The notes beneath the pieces were generated by a model. The model saw only the letters and a list, made by a program, of their open reading frames with translations. It made no database searches and was not told where the DNA came from. A stretch of DNA of 64,000 nucleotides from the NCBI GenBank assembly GCA_964493505.1, contig CAZBNP010000006.1:124001-188000 (forward strand), given 5' to 3'. This stretch comes from Chryseosolibacter sp964493505. Lineage in GTDB: Bacteria; Bacteroidota; Bacteroidia; Cytophagales; Cyclobacteriaceae. This document shows, piece after piece, positions 18,205 through 26,893 of this stretch (position 1 is its first letter; each line of letters opens with the position of its first letter). The position numbers and the translations under genes were made by a program.

Positions 18205-19476
18205 ATGTTCACTACGAGTGTCCCAAAAACAAAATACAATACTCTAAAGTGGCTCCTTGTCCTGTATATCACCCTGATCGTTTGTTTTGTGCTGGTCGTC
18301 CAGCATGAGTACGCCTTTCAGCGGGCAAAACTCGTCTACGAGTTAGATCTTCCGAGACTGGTGCTCAGCTCAGTGGTGATCTTCGTTAATATCTGCGTTC
18401 TTACACTGTTTAAAACGAGGGATTTCAACTACGCGATTTCAACAACCATTCTGATCTTCTTTGTCTTCCCCGCCGCGGTTATGTTCTCGTTTTCGGCCGA
18501 TTACGACGCGCGCGCCTTTCTCTCACACAATCTCCTTTTCATCTCCGTTCTGCTGATGAGCAAGATCCGAATAAAGGTAAGATCGGGCAGGCTTCAACCT
18601 CATCGGGCAAAGTGGGCGCTAATAACCATCATCACGATCGGGCTCATCCCCTTTATTGTCATTTACCTGCCGCACGTCAACCTCAAAAACCTTCTTCTGA
18701 AGGAGATATATGAAACCCGGGCCTTTATGGCTGAAAATCTCAAAAACATCTACACTGATTACTCGTATTCATGGTTCAACAAGTTCATCATCCCCTGCTC
18801 CCTCGTTTTCGCCGTCTATTATAAAGACCGGGTTTCAATTATAGTTGGTTCAGTTGCGCTGATCTTCCTGTACCTCTGCGGCGCTCATAAGGCGGTATTC
18901 GCGGGCCTGATCGTAACATTTGTACTCTACAAATATGACTACCTGAAAAAAATAAACTTCTTTATCAAAGTTCTCGTAGCGATAAGTCTGTTTTCCCTGG
19001 CCGTGGCGTTGTTGTTTCATTATGACTTCTTCATGACAATGAGTGTGCGTCGTGCGATGCTGTTGCCCGCGCTCCTGGACATCTTCTACTTCGACATGTT
19101 TGACAACAACCATCTACTGTGGTCAGAAACGTTCAATGGCCTGTTCAGGGAGTATCCTTATGATGACGACCACGCGTATGTAATTGGAGAGAACTATTTT
19201 CACAATCCAATATGGGGCGCCAACAACGGTATCATCTCCGAAGGATTCATGAACGCTGGCATGCTGGGGGTCGCAATAAATGTCCTTTTTATTTCGTTCT
19301 ATTTTTCAATTCTAAACCAATTAGATATCAGTCCGAAATTCTTTGGCATGTTCTTCCTCTTTATCTTTCTGATCCTCAGCGGATCGTTGACCACAGTTAT
19401 GTGGACGCACGGCGGCCTTATACTCCTCCTTCTTGCCTTTTTCTTTATGAAGAACACGAAACAACAAATGCTCTAG
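18205..19476 (+). CDS. Putative O-antigen polymerase (Wzy-like)
   Basis: A 423-residue membrane protein with about ten to twelve membrane segments and little soluble sequence except a periplasmic loop near residues 300-345 (SETFNGLFREYPYDDDHAYV, GENYFHNPIWGANN). It has no clear motif, as expected for Wzy-type polymerases, and is called from topology and location. The Asn/His-rich loop and the short hydrophobic C-terminus fit oligosaccharide repeat unit polymerases. It is followed after 4 bp by a glycosyltransferase gene. The other candidate at 14478 looks more like the WaaL/Wzy_C family. Confidence 0.65.
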   Translation: MFTTSVPKTKYNTLKWLLVLYITLIVCFVLVVQHEYAFQRAKLVYELDLPRLVLSSVVIFVNICVLTLFKTRDFNYAISTTILIFFVFPAAVMFSFSADYDARAFLSHNLLFISVLLMSKIRIKVRSGRLQPHRAKWALITIITIGLIPFIVIYLPHVNLKNLLLKEIYETRAFMAENLKNIYTDYSYSWFNKFIIPCSLVFAVYYKDRVSIIVGSVALIFLYLCGAHKAVFAGLIVTFVLYKYDYLKKINFFIKVLVAISLFSLAVALLFHYDFFMTMSVRRAMLLPALLDIFYFDMFDNNHLLWSETFNGLFREYPYDDDHAYVIGENYFHNPIWGANNGIISEGFMNAGMLGVAINVLFISFYFSILNQLDISPKFFGMFFLFIFLILSGSLTTVMWTHGGLILLLLAFFFMKNTKQQML

Positions 19477-19480
19477 TCAA

Positions 19481-20563
19481 ATGAAGAAGGTTCTGATCAT
19501 AACAAGAACAAACTGGAGCGAGCCCCCGCGAATCCGGCATCAGATCACACGACTCCTGCTGCATCACGGCTATAGCGTCACATACATTGAGAAAAACGCG
19601 TATAAAAACGCCCTGATAAGAACCCGGGAAGAGGAAGGCATCACCTTTTACTCCCACGCAGACCTTTTGCATCACCAGCTTCGCTATTTTCGTATAATAC
19701 AGGAAGCAAACAATTTCGTTGTCAAACGATACCTGAAAAAAATTATAAAGTCAGTGGAATTCGACTTCATCCTCAACTTCTGCTATGAATATTCCTTCCT
19801 GAAAAAACTCGCGGCAGGCAGGAAAATCATCACCATGATCGAGGATGATTTTGAAAGTCAGGCTAAATTCGGGATGAAACAGGCCATTCGAAACCAGGTA
19901 AGACGCACCTGCCAGAACTCCGATCATGTTTTGACAGTCTCGTACCCCCTATTGGAAAAACTAAAGACCTACAATTCCGACGTGCGGCTTCTTTTTCCCT
20001 GGAGCGAAAACATCTACCAGCGGCCAAGACCCTTAGCCGAAAGAAACACAGTGCTATACTTTGGGTATGTCCACAGGCTCAACTGGCCTCTCATAGAAGA
20101 GCTCGTTCGCGACACACCGCATCGTTACCGTTTTGTCGGTCCGATCGCGAAATCACTCGGCGAGCAAATGATCCGGCATCTCGCAGAAAAATACCACAAC
20201 TTCGAATATATACCGTACAGTCGCCTTGATCAACTAAATATCGACGACGTCTTCTGCTCCATCCTTCCATACGATCCGTCGATCCAGAGCGTACAAGCCT
20301 GTACGGTCAGCAACAGGGCATTCAACCTGCTTTCGCTGGGATTACCGTTGGTGTACGCTGATCTCCAAAGTCTCATTGAAGCACCAGACACGGTGATCCG
20401 GAAGAATGCAAGCGCGGATGACTACAAAGCGAGCCTCCAGACATTCAGAGAAAATTTCGACAGCATCCAACGTGATATCGAAAATTTTCTGGGCAACCAC
20501 TATGCGGAGGATCGATGGAGAGTTCTGGAACAAGTCATCAATGAACCTCAAGCCAACACGTAA
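19481..20563 (+). CDS. Glycosyltransferase, GT-B type
   Basis: A 360-residue soluble protein that starts KKVLIITRTNWSEPPRIRHQ, a Rossmann-like opening common in GT-B enzymes. A second strand-rich half begins near RNTVLYFGYVHRLNWPLIEE, followed by YRFVGPIAKSLGEQ, which resembles the donor-binding half of GT4-like enzymes. The later CSILPYDPSIQSVQACTVSNR block lies where GT4 proteins hold the nucleotide-sugar. It probably adds one sugar of the repeat unit; donor and linkage cannot be read. It lies between the Wzy-like gene and the amidotransferase trio. Confidence 0.78.
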   Translation: MKKVLIITRTNWSEPPRIRHQITRLLLHHGYSVTYIEKNAYKNALIRTREEEGITFYSHADLLHHQLRYFRIIQEANNFVVKRYLKKIIKSVEFDFILNFCYEYSFLKKLAAGRKIITMIEDDFESQAKFGMKQAIRNQVRRTCQNSDHVLTVSYPLLEKLKTYNSDVRLLFPWSENIYQRPRPLAERNTVLYFGYVHRLNWPLIEELVRDTPHRYRFVGPIAKSLGEQMIRHLAEKYHNFEYIPYSRLDQLNIDDVFCSILPYDPSIQSVQACTVSNRAFNLLSLGLPLVYADLQSLIEAPDTVIRKNASADDYKASLQTFRENFDSIQRDIENFLGNHYAEDRWRVLEQVINEPQANT

Positions 20564-20596
20564 AGACCATTAATAAACCGGATTGTGATCGAAAAC

Positions 20597-21733
20597 ATGA
20601 ACAACACCAAATACCAAGTCTGTACAAACTGCGTGATGGACACGACTGATTCAAAGATAACCTTTGACGACAACGGTGTGTGCGACCATTGCCGGGTGTT
20701 CTATAAGAGTATTCTACCCAACTGGCACACCGACGAGCGCGGCCGGGCGGAACTTGAGGTTATCGTAGAAAAAATAAAAAAAGAAGGACAGGGAAGGGAT
20801 TTCGACTGTATCATGGGAATGAGCGGTGGTATTGACAGTTCCTACCTGACGTACTGGGCGAAGCAACTTGGACTACGACCGCTCGTATTCCACGTGGATG
20901 CCGGATGGAACTCCCAACAAGCCGTGAACAACATTGAAGTGCTGGTCGACAAGCTTGAGCTGGATTTGTACACTGAGGTAATTGACTGGGAAGAGATGAA
21001 GGACCTTCAACTCGCCTACTTTAAAGCCGGCGTACCTCACATCGACGCGCCGCAAGATCACGCGTTTTTTGCAACTATGTACAAGTTCGCTGAAAAGCAC
21101 AAAGTAAAGTACATCCTCACCGGAGCAAACTATTCCACCGAATGCATACGGAATCCAATAGAGTGGATGTACTACCAATCCGATCTGACGCAACTCAAAG
21201 ACATCCACCGTCGGTTTGGGAAAAGACCGCTGAAGAATTTCCCGATGACAAGCATACTTCGTCATCGGATCTATTTGCGATACTTCAAAGGAATAAGGGT
21301 AGTGACTCCGCTCAATTACATTCCTTATCACAAAGAGAAAGCCATGCAATTGCTGGTTGAGAAATTCGGATGGCAACGTTATCCGCAGAAGCATTTTGAA
21401 TCCCGATTCACAAAATTCTACGAGGGCTATTGGCTGCCGGTCAAGTTTGGATACGACACCAGGAAGGTTCAGTACTCAAGTCTGATCCTTACCAAACAGA
21501 TGACAAGGGACGAGGCGCTGGAGAAACTCACGAAGCCACCCTTCGACGAAAATACGATTCAACAGGACTTTGAGTACATAGCCACAAAACTTGATATATC
21601 CGTCGATGAGTTAAGCGGGTACTTTAACGCGCCGAACAAGAGTTACAAAGACTATAAACACCAGGAAGCTATTTACAATCTCGGCGCCAAAGTGGTCAAA
21701 TCTCTGGGTCTTGTAAGAGGAGGTAAACGATGA
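20597..21733 (+). CDS. wbpG: N-acetyl sugar amidotransferase (WbpG-like)
   Basis: An ATP-dependent enzyme that uses ammonia from a HisH-type glutaminase to turn an acetamido group into an acetamidino group. The 378-residue protein starts with CTNCVMDTTD, a paired-cysteine motif, and has the PP-loop MGMSGGIDSSYLTYWAK around residues 73-89 for ATP. The block GANYSTECIRNPIEWMYYQSD is typical of WbpG/PseA/LegG-type proteins. I chose the ATG at 20597 (NNTKYQVCTNC); a GTG 12 bp upstream is possible. Its stop overlaps the hisH start (ATGA), matching the known wbpG-hisH-hisF arrangement. Confidence 0.93.
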   Translation: MNNTKYQVCTNCVMDTTDSKITFDDNGVCDHCRVFYKSILPNWHTDERGRAELEVIVEKIKKEGQGRDFDCIMGMSGGIDSSYLTYWAKQLGLRPLVFHVDAGWNSQQAVNNIEVLVDKLELDLYTEVIDWEEMKDLQLAYFKAGVPHIDAPQDHAFFATMYKFAEKHKVKYILTGANYSTECIRNPIEWMYYQSDLTQLKDIHRRFGKRPLKNFPMTSILRHRIYLRYFKGIRVVTPLNYIPYHKEKAMQLLVEKFGWQRYPQKHFESRFTKFYEGYWLPVKFGYDTRKVQYSSLILTKQMTRDEALEKLTKPPFDENTIQQDFEYIATKLDISVDELSGYFNAPNKSYKDYKHQEAIYNLGAKVVKSLGLVRGGKR

Positions 21734-22344
21734 TCACGATCGTCAACTACGGGTCAGGCAATATCCTTGCTATCGGCAACATCTACAAGCGTTTGGGAAT
21801 TCCCTTCGAAGTCATCTCGGAACCCGACGCCCTGCAGTCGGCCAGCAAGCTTATTCTGCCGGGAGTCGGAGCATTCGACAAGACCATGACACAATTGATC
21901 GAGTCTGGTCTAAAGAATTCTCTGGACGATCTGGTACTTCGAAAGAAGGTGCCTGTGCTGGGAATTTGCGTTGGCATGCAGATACTGGCGAACGACAGCG
22001 AAGAAGGCAACCTGCCGGGACTTGGCTGGATAGACGGGCACGTCAGGCACCTGGACACCACAAAATTCACTCACAAACCGCATGTCCCCCACATGGGATG
22101 GAATAACATTGAGCCGTTGTCCGATCACCCAATGCTGAAAGAGATTGACCGCGAACAAGGTTTCTATTTTCTTCACACCTATTACTTCTCCTGTACCAAT
22201 CACGGGAATGTGCTCTGCACAACAGAATACGGTGGCAAGTTTGCCTCGGGTGTCTACCGCGACAATATATTTGGTATGCAATTTCACCCTGAAAAAAGCC
22301 ATCAAAATGGTATCCGGCTCCTGAAAAATTTCGCCGAACTCTAA
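21730..22344 (+). CDS. hisH: HisH-type glutamine amidotransferase subunit (HisH2)
   Basis: A class I glutaminase that releases ammonia from glutamine. The 204-residue protein has a complete catalytic triad: Cys80 in GICVGMQIL, His186 and Glu188 in QFHPEKSHQNG. In histidine synthesis HisH feeds HisF, but here it lies directly after a WbpG-like gene and no other his gene is visible. The ammonia is therefore probably used to amidinate a UDP-sugar. It overlaps wbpG by 4 bp, and hisF follows after 3 bp. Confidence 0.93.
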   Translation: MITIVNYGSGNILAIGNIYKRLGIPFEVISEPDALQSASKLILPGVGAFDKTMTQLIESGLKNSLDDLVLRKKVPVLGICVGMQILANDSEEGNLPGLGWIDGHVRHLDTTKFTHKPHVPHMGWNNIEPLSDHPMLKEIDREQGFYFLHTYYFSCTNHGNVLCTTEYGGKFASGVYRDNIFGMQFHPEKSHQNGIRLLKNFAEL

Positions 22345-22347
22345 ACT

Positions 22348-23118
22348 ATGCTACGCCCGAGAATCATACCCTGTCTCCTGGTTCACAATAAGGGACTAGT
22401 CAAGACGCAGAATTTCAAAGATCCCAAATACGTGGGTGACCCGATAAACGCTGTCAAGATATTCAACGAAAAAGAAGTAGACGAACTGATCGTTCTTGAC
22501 ATCGACGCCTCTGTTGAAAATCGAGAGCCCGACTTTACATTAATCAGGAATCTCGCTGCCGAATGCCGGATGCCGCTTTGCTACGGGGGAGGGGTCAAGA
22601 CAGCGCGGCAGGCACAGACTATTATCAGCCTCGGCGCGGAAAAGGTAGCGATTGCATCGGCCGCGGCGGAGAACCCCGGGCTGATCAAAGAGATCGCAGA
22701 AGCAGTGGGCAGACAGAGTGTGATAGCGGTCATGGACGTCAGGAAGAAAGGGTTTCTCGGGAAGTACGAAGTCTATACACACAATGGAAAAAAGGCGACG
22801 GGGAGGAGTCCCAAAGAATTTGCGCGAGAGCTTGAAGAATCAGGTGTCGGCGAAATCGTCGTTAACTCCATCGATAACGACGGAGTAATGAAAGGGTATG
22901 ACCTCAAACTGATCACAACTATCCGCGATGCAGTGAATGTGCCGATCACTGCATTAGGTGGCGCCGGCAGTCTGGCCGATATCAGGACGCTGATCGATCA
23001 GTTCGGGATCATGGGTGCGGCGGCAGGAAGTTTGTTTGTCTTCAAAGGGATTTACCGCGCTGTCCTGATAAACTACCCGAAACGCAGTGAAATCCGTGCG
23101 CTACCGGGCGCTTCCTGA
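22348..23118 (+). CDS. hisF: HisF-type cyclase paralogue (HisF2) lacking the catalytic Asp11
   Basis: A 256-residue TIM-barrel protein of the HisF family. In histidine-pathway HisF the start reads CLDVKDG and Asp11 is a catalytic residue; here the equivalent stretch is CLLVHNK, with Leu at position 11. The second catalytic position (AVMDVRKKG, near residue 130) is kept. The phosphate-binding loops (YGGGVKTA, ALGGAGSLADI) are intact. With the cyclase acid lost, it probably serves as the partner that channels HisH ammonia to WbpG, as in the HisH2/HisF2 pairs of O-antigen clusters. Confidence 0.92.
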   Translation: MLRPRIIPCLLVHNKGLVKTQNFKDPKYVGDPINAVKIFNEKEVDELIVLDIDASVENREPDFTLIRNLAAECRMPLCYGGGVKTARQAQTIISLGAEKVAIASAAAENPGLIKEIAEAVGRQSVIAVMDVRKKGFLGKYEVYTHNGKKATGRSPKEFARELEESGVGEIVVNSIDNDGVMKGYDLKLITTIRDAVNVPITALGGAGSLADIRTLIDQFGIMGAAAGSLFVFKGIYRAVLINYPKRSEIRALPGAS

Positions 23119-23192
23119 CGCCCCAAACACGACATTTATTCCTGAAAAATAAAGATTAATTTAGCGGTCTCTGTAACTCAAAAAACAACCAA

Positions 23193-25307
23193 TTGAAACA
23201 AATCATTCAGGACCTGAAGACAGGAAAAACAATCCTCGCGGATGTACCGGTGCCCGTGGTCAGAAAAGGATCCATCTTGATACGCTCGAAGATGTCGCTG
23301 GTTTCCCTCGGCACAGAGCGCATGCTGGTTGAGTTCGGGAAGGCCAACCTGATTGACAAAGCGCGCCAGCAGCCGGAGAAGGTCAGGCAGGTGATCGATA
23401 AGATCAAATCGGACGGCCTGCTGCCCACGCTCGATGCTGTTTTCAAAAAGCTGGGTGAGCCGCTTCCCCTGGGATACTGCAACGCCGGGGAAGTGATCGC
23501 TGTCGGTGATGGTGTGACCGAATTCAAAGTTGGCGACCGCGTGGCATCGAATGGCGCTCATGCGGAATTTGTGATGGTGCCGAAGAATCTTGCCGCCCGG
23601 ATTCCCGACGACGTATCGTATGAACACGCCAGCTTTACCGTCATCGGATCGATCGGCCTGCAGGGTATCCGTTTGATTAACCCAACCTTCGGAGAAACTA
23701 TTACGGTTATCGGGCTGGGGCTCATCGGCCTGATCACCTGCCAGCTACTGAAGAGCGCGGGCTGTCGCGTCATCGGCTATGATTTTGATAAAGAGAAAGT
23801 AGCTCTTGCCACATCTTTTGGAATAGAAGCCTTCGATGTTTCCGCCGACACTGATCCAGTAAAATTGTGCATGAATGCCACCAACGGAATCGGTGTTGAT
23901 GGCGTGGTCATTACGGCTTCAACACAAAGCAATGATGTAATCTCCCAGGCCGCTCAGATGTCGCGGAAGCGAGGACGGATCGTACTCGTAGGCGTAGTCG
24001 GACTGGATATCAAACGCTCCGACTTCTACGAAAAAGAACTGAGCTTCCAGGTTTCGTGTTCATACGGACCCGGAAGGTACGATGACGAATATGAACAAAA
24101 GGGAATTGACTATCCTCTGCCCTATGTGCGTTGGACTGAAAAACGCAATTTCGAAGCAATACTATATGCCCTGTCCGCGGGAACGTTGCGCGTAGATTCA
24201 TTGATCACGAACATTCACGCACTCGCTGACTATGATTCTATCTACGGCAATATCGGCGCCAGTCGATCAATTGCATCCCTGATCCGGTATAAGGACGATG
24301 AAACCGAAATGCACCGAAGCATTCACGTCACGTCCGGCAGCTTTACACCCGGGCAAGCCGTCTTCGGCATCATCGGCGCCGGCAACTTCACGAAGATGAT
24401 GATCGTGCCAACCATGCGGAAGCTAGGATACAATATAAAATACATCGCCAGTGAGAAAGGTCTCTCCGCCGTATCGCTTGCCCGGAAATACAAAATAGCG
24501 CAGGCAACTTCCGACTACAACCAAATCCTGGGCGATAAAGAAGTCACTGCCGTCGCTATTACAGTTCGCCACGATCTTCACGCCCGTCTTATTGTAGAAG
24601 CACTGCAGGCTGGCAAGCATGTTTTTGTCGAAAAGCCACTTGCCTTAAGCTTTGACGAAATAAATGAAATTGAGAATGCACACCGGGCGACCGGAAAAAC
24701 AGTTACGGTAGGCTTCAACAGACGCTTCTCCCCATTTTCAGTCAAAGCGAAGGAACTTATCGGAAACACGGGGCCAATCAATGTTATCGCCACCATGAAC
24801 GCCGGCTTTGTTCCACCGGATTCGTGGATACATGACCTCAAAACCGGCGGTGGCAGAATTGTCGGAGAGGCCTGTCACCTGATCGACCTGATCTCCTACC
24901 TGACGGGAGGTCTCGTAAAAAGTGTAGTCATGTCAGCCACAGGTCAGCATCCCCAGGAGAATACGGACAATGCGTCGTTGCTTTTGAAGTATCACGACGG
25001 TAGCCTTGGTGTGATCAACTATTTTTCCAATGGCAATCGGGCTTACTCGAAGGAACGCATAGAAATCCATTCACAGGGAAGGACACTGATAATAGACAAC
25101 TTCCGAAAATTGAAAGGCTTCGGTTTCCGGTCGGCCAGCTTGTCAAAATCCCAGGACAAGGGGCACCTGGACCAGTTCAGACTGCTGCAGGAAAAACTCG
25201 CAACGGGCGGACCGGAGTTGATTCCTTTCGAGCAGATCGTCAATACTTCCAAAGCTGCCCTATGTGCAATTGATTCACTGAAACAAGGAACCTGGATAGA
25301 GGTCTGA
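23193..25307 (+). CDS. Two-domain oxidoreductase: MDR dehydrogenase fused to Gfo/Idh/MocA domain
   Basis: A 704-residue fusion. Residues about 1-360 form a medium-chain dehydrogenase (GYCNAGEVIAVGDGVTEFKVGDRVA, then the NAD-binding TVIGLGLIGLITCQLLK). Residues about 380-700 form a second Rossmann oxidoreductase (FGIIGAGNFTKMMIVPTMRK, and the EKP signature in HVFVEKPLALSFDE). This architecture is a recognised but uncharacterised family in polysaccharide clusters, often next to a heparinase-like gene as here. The start is the TTG at 23193, which gives KQIIQDLKTGKTILADVP; no ATG start is plausible. The downstream gene overlaps by 1 bp (TGATG). The substrate is unknown. Confidence 0.88.
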   Translation: MKQIIQDLKTGKTILADVPVPVVRKGSILIRSKMSLVSLGTERMLVEFGKANLIDKARQQPEKVRQVIDKIKSDGLLPTLDAVFKKLGEPLPLGYCNAGEVIAVGDGVTEFKVGDRVASNGAHAEFVMVPKNLAARIPDDVSYEHASFTVIGSIGLQGIRLINPTFGETITVIGLGLIGLITCQLLKSAGCRVIGYDFDKEKVALATSFGIEAFDVSADTDPVKLCMNATNGIGVDGVVITASTQSNDVISQAAQMSRKRGRIVLVGVVGLDIKRSDFYEKELSFQVSCSYGPGRYDDEYEQKGIDYPLPYVRWTEKRNFEAILYALSAGTLRVDSLITNIHALADYDSIYGNIGASRSIASLIRYKDDETEMHRSIHVTSGSFTPGQAVFGIIGAGNFTKMMIVPTMRKLGYNIKYIASEKGLSAVSLARKYKIAQATSDYNQILGDKEVTAVAITVRHDLHARLIVEALQAGKHVFVEKPLALSFDEINEIENAHRATGKTVTVGFNRRFSPFSVKAKELIGNTGPINVIATMNAGFVPPDSWIHDLKTGGGRIVGEACHLIDLISYLTGGLVKSVVMSATGQHPQENTDNASLLLKYHDGSLGVINYFSNGNRAYSKERIEIHSQGRTLIIDNFRKLKGFGFRSASLSKSQDKGHLDQFRLLQEKLATGGPELIPFEQIVNTSKAALCAIDSLKQGTWIEV

Positions 25308-26893
25308 TGGCAGCGGGGCGATTGACATTACTTTTTAATACAGTCCGCTACCTGAAACCCCGGCAGGTCTTCTACCAGGTCTTCTATCGCCTGAAGAGAA
25401 AGCTATCGGGCGCCACTCCTCCCGTGGTTGAACGTTCCACCCGGACACTGGAGTTGGCCCCTTCAATACCGAACCACACAACTTATCTCGGCGAGCATAC
25501 TTTCGCATTCCTGAACAAGGAAAAATCATTCGAAACAGGCATTGACTGGAACTACCTCGCATTCGGAAAATTATGGGCATACAACCTGAACTATTTTGAC
25601 TTCCTGAACCAACCGAATATTTCCGAACAGGAAGGCACATCACTGATCGCCACATTCTGCCGCAATCATGCGACCATCCGGGAAGGTATTGAGCCTTATC
25701 CAATTTCCCTACGCGGCATAAACTGGATCAAGTTCTTTACGAGGCATACCATTTCAAATCGCGAGTTCGACGCTGTCTTATACTCACACTACCGGTTTCT
25801 ATCCCGGAATATCGAGTATCACCTGTTGGGGAATCATCTTCTGGAAAACGGACTCTCACTGCTCTTTGCGGCCTTCTACTTTCGAGACCGTGGATTCCTG
25901 CGCAAAGCTGAAACGATCATAAGCGAGGAACTGGAGGAGCAGGTCCTCAAAGACGGCGCTCATTTCGAACTATCTCCGATGTACCACTGCATCCTGCTCA
26001 ACCGCTTGCTGGATTGCCTGAACCTGGTAAAGCACAACCCAGGGCCGACGTCAGGCGTAGAGGAGTTAATGATGCGCAAAGTATCCGCTATGCTCGGATG
26101 GCTCCGACAGGTTTCATTTAAGAACGGTGATCTTCCGCTTGTCAACGACGCCATTGCGGAAGCCGCACCGACAACGGAAAGTCTACTGCAATACGCTAAA
26201 CGTCTCGGGATCACTCCTGAAACGAAACCGCTGTCAGATTCCGGGTATCGTATGATCCGGACACCCCGCTTCGAATTGTTTGTTGATGTTGGCAACATCG
26301 GACCTGACTATATCCCCGGCCATGCACACGCCGACACATTCAATTTCATTCTCCATACGGGAAAAGAGCCTATCGTTGTCGATACGGCGACGAGCACGTA
26401 CGAAGAAAATCAGCGAAGGATAGAAGAACGATCGACCGAAAGTCACAACACCGTCACCGTTGATAACCGAAATCAAACGGAGGTATGGAAGAGTTTCCGG
26501 GTTGGAAGAAGAGCCAGGGTCACCGGCCTTCGGGAAACCAAAGACCAGATCTCCGCGACTCACAACGGCTATGAGTTTCTCGGCTACACACACCGGAGGA
26601 TCTGGCGCTGGAATGACAGCCAACTTGTTATCAGCGATGAGATTTCAGGTGGCTCACGCGAGCCAAACTCCGTCGCCAGAGTACATTTTCATCCGGAGCA
26701 AAACGTGACAACGGAAGGATCCCACGTCTATGCCGGCGACATTCGCATTACGTGTCAAAGCAGGTTCGATATCGAAAAGTATGAATACGCAGCCGGATAT
26801 AATACAACCGTATCCGGGAAGGTTTTGACTGTATACTTCAGCCGGGAACTGGTAATTGAATTTAGTTTCGATCAGCCGTCAGATTCAGAATAA
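25307..26893 (+). CDS. Heparinase II/III-family protein
   Basis: A 528-residue protein with an alpha-helical N-terminal part (about 60-310) and a beta-sandwich C-terminal part. The C-terminal domain has GHAHADTFNFILHTGKEPIV near residue 338 and, further on, RSTESHNTVTVDNRNQTEVW, the blocks typical of heparinase II/III-like polysaccharide lyases. No signal peptide is visible, so it may act in the cytoplasm or inner membrane region rather than on extracellular polymer. It overlaps the two-domain oxidoreductase gene by 1 bp, and that pairing recurs in polysaccharide clusters. It overlaps the convergent 2-epimerase gene by 32 bp. Confidence 0.82.
   Translation: MAAGRLTLLFNTVRYLKPRQVFYQVFYRLKRKLSGATPPVVERSTRTLELAPSIPNHTTYLGEHTFAFLNKEKSFETGIDWNYLAFGKLWAYNLNYFDFLNQPNISEQEGTSLIATFCRNHATIREGIEPYPISLRGINWIKFFTRHTISNREFDAVLYSHYRFLSRNIEYHLLGNHLLENGLSLLFAAFYFRDRGFLRKAETIISEELEEQVLKDGAHFELSPMYHCILLNRLLDCLNLVKHNPGPTSGVEELMMRKVSAMLGWLRQVSFKNGDLPLVNDAIAEAAPTTESLLQYAKRLGITPETKPLSDSGYRMIRTPRFELFVDVGNIGPDYIPGHAHADTFNFILHTGKEPIVVDTATSTYEENQRRIEERSTESHNTVTVDNRNQTEVWKSFRVGRRARVTGLRETKDQISATHNGYEFLGYTHRRIWRWNDSQLVISDEISGGSREPNSVARVHFHPEQNVTTEGSHVYAGDIRITCQSRFDIEKYEYAAGYNTTVSGKVLTVYFSRELVIEFSFDQPSDSE

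Noticed and set aside
21730..23118. Histidine biosynthesis genes hisH and hisF
   Set aside because: No other his gene is nearby, the pair is coupled to wbpG, and HisF lacks Asp11. A sugar-amidation role fits better.
23193..25307. Two genes merged by a sequencing error
   Set aside because: The frame is continuous, both domains are intact, and this fusion exists as a known protein architecture.
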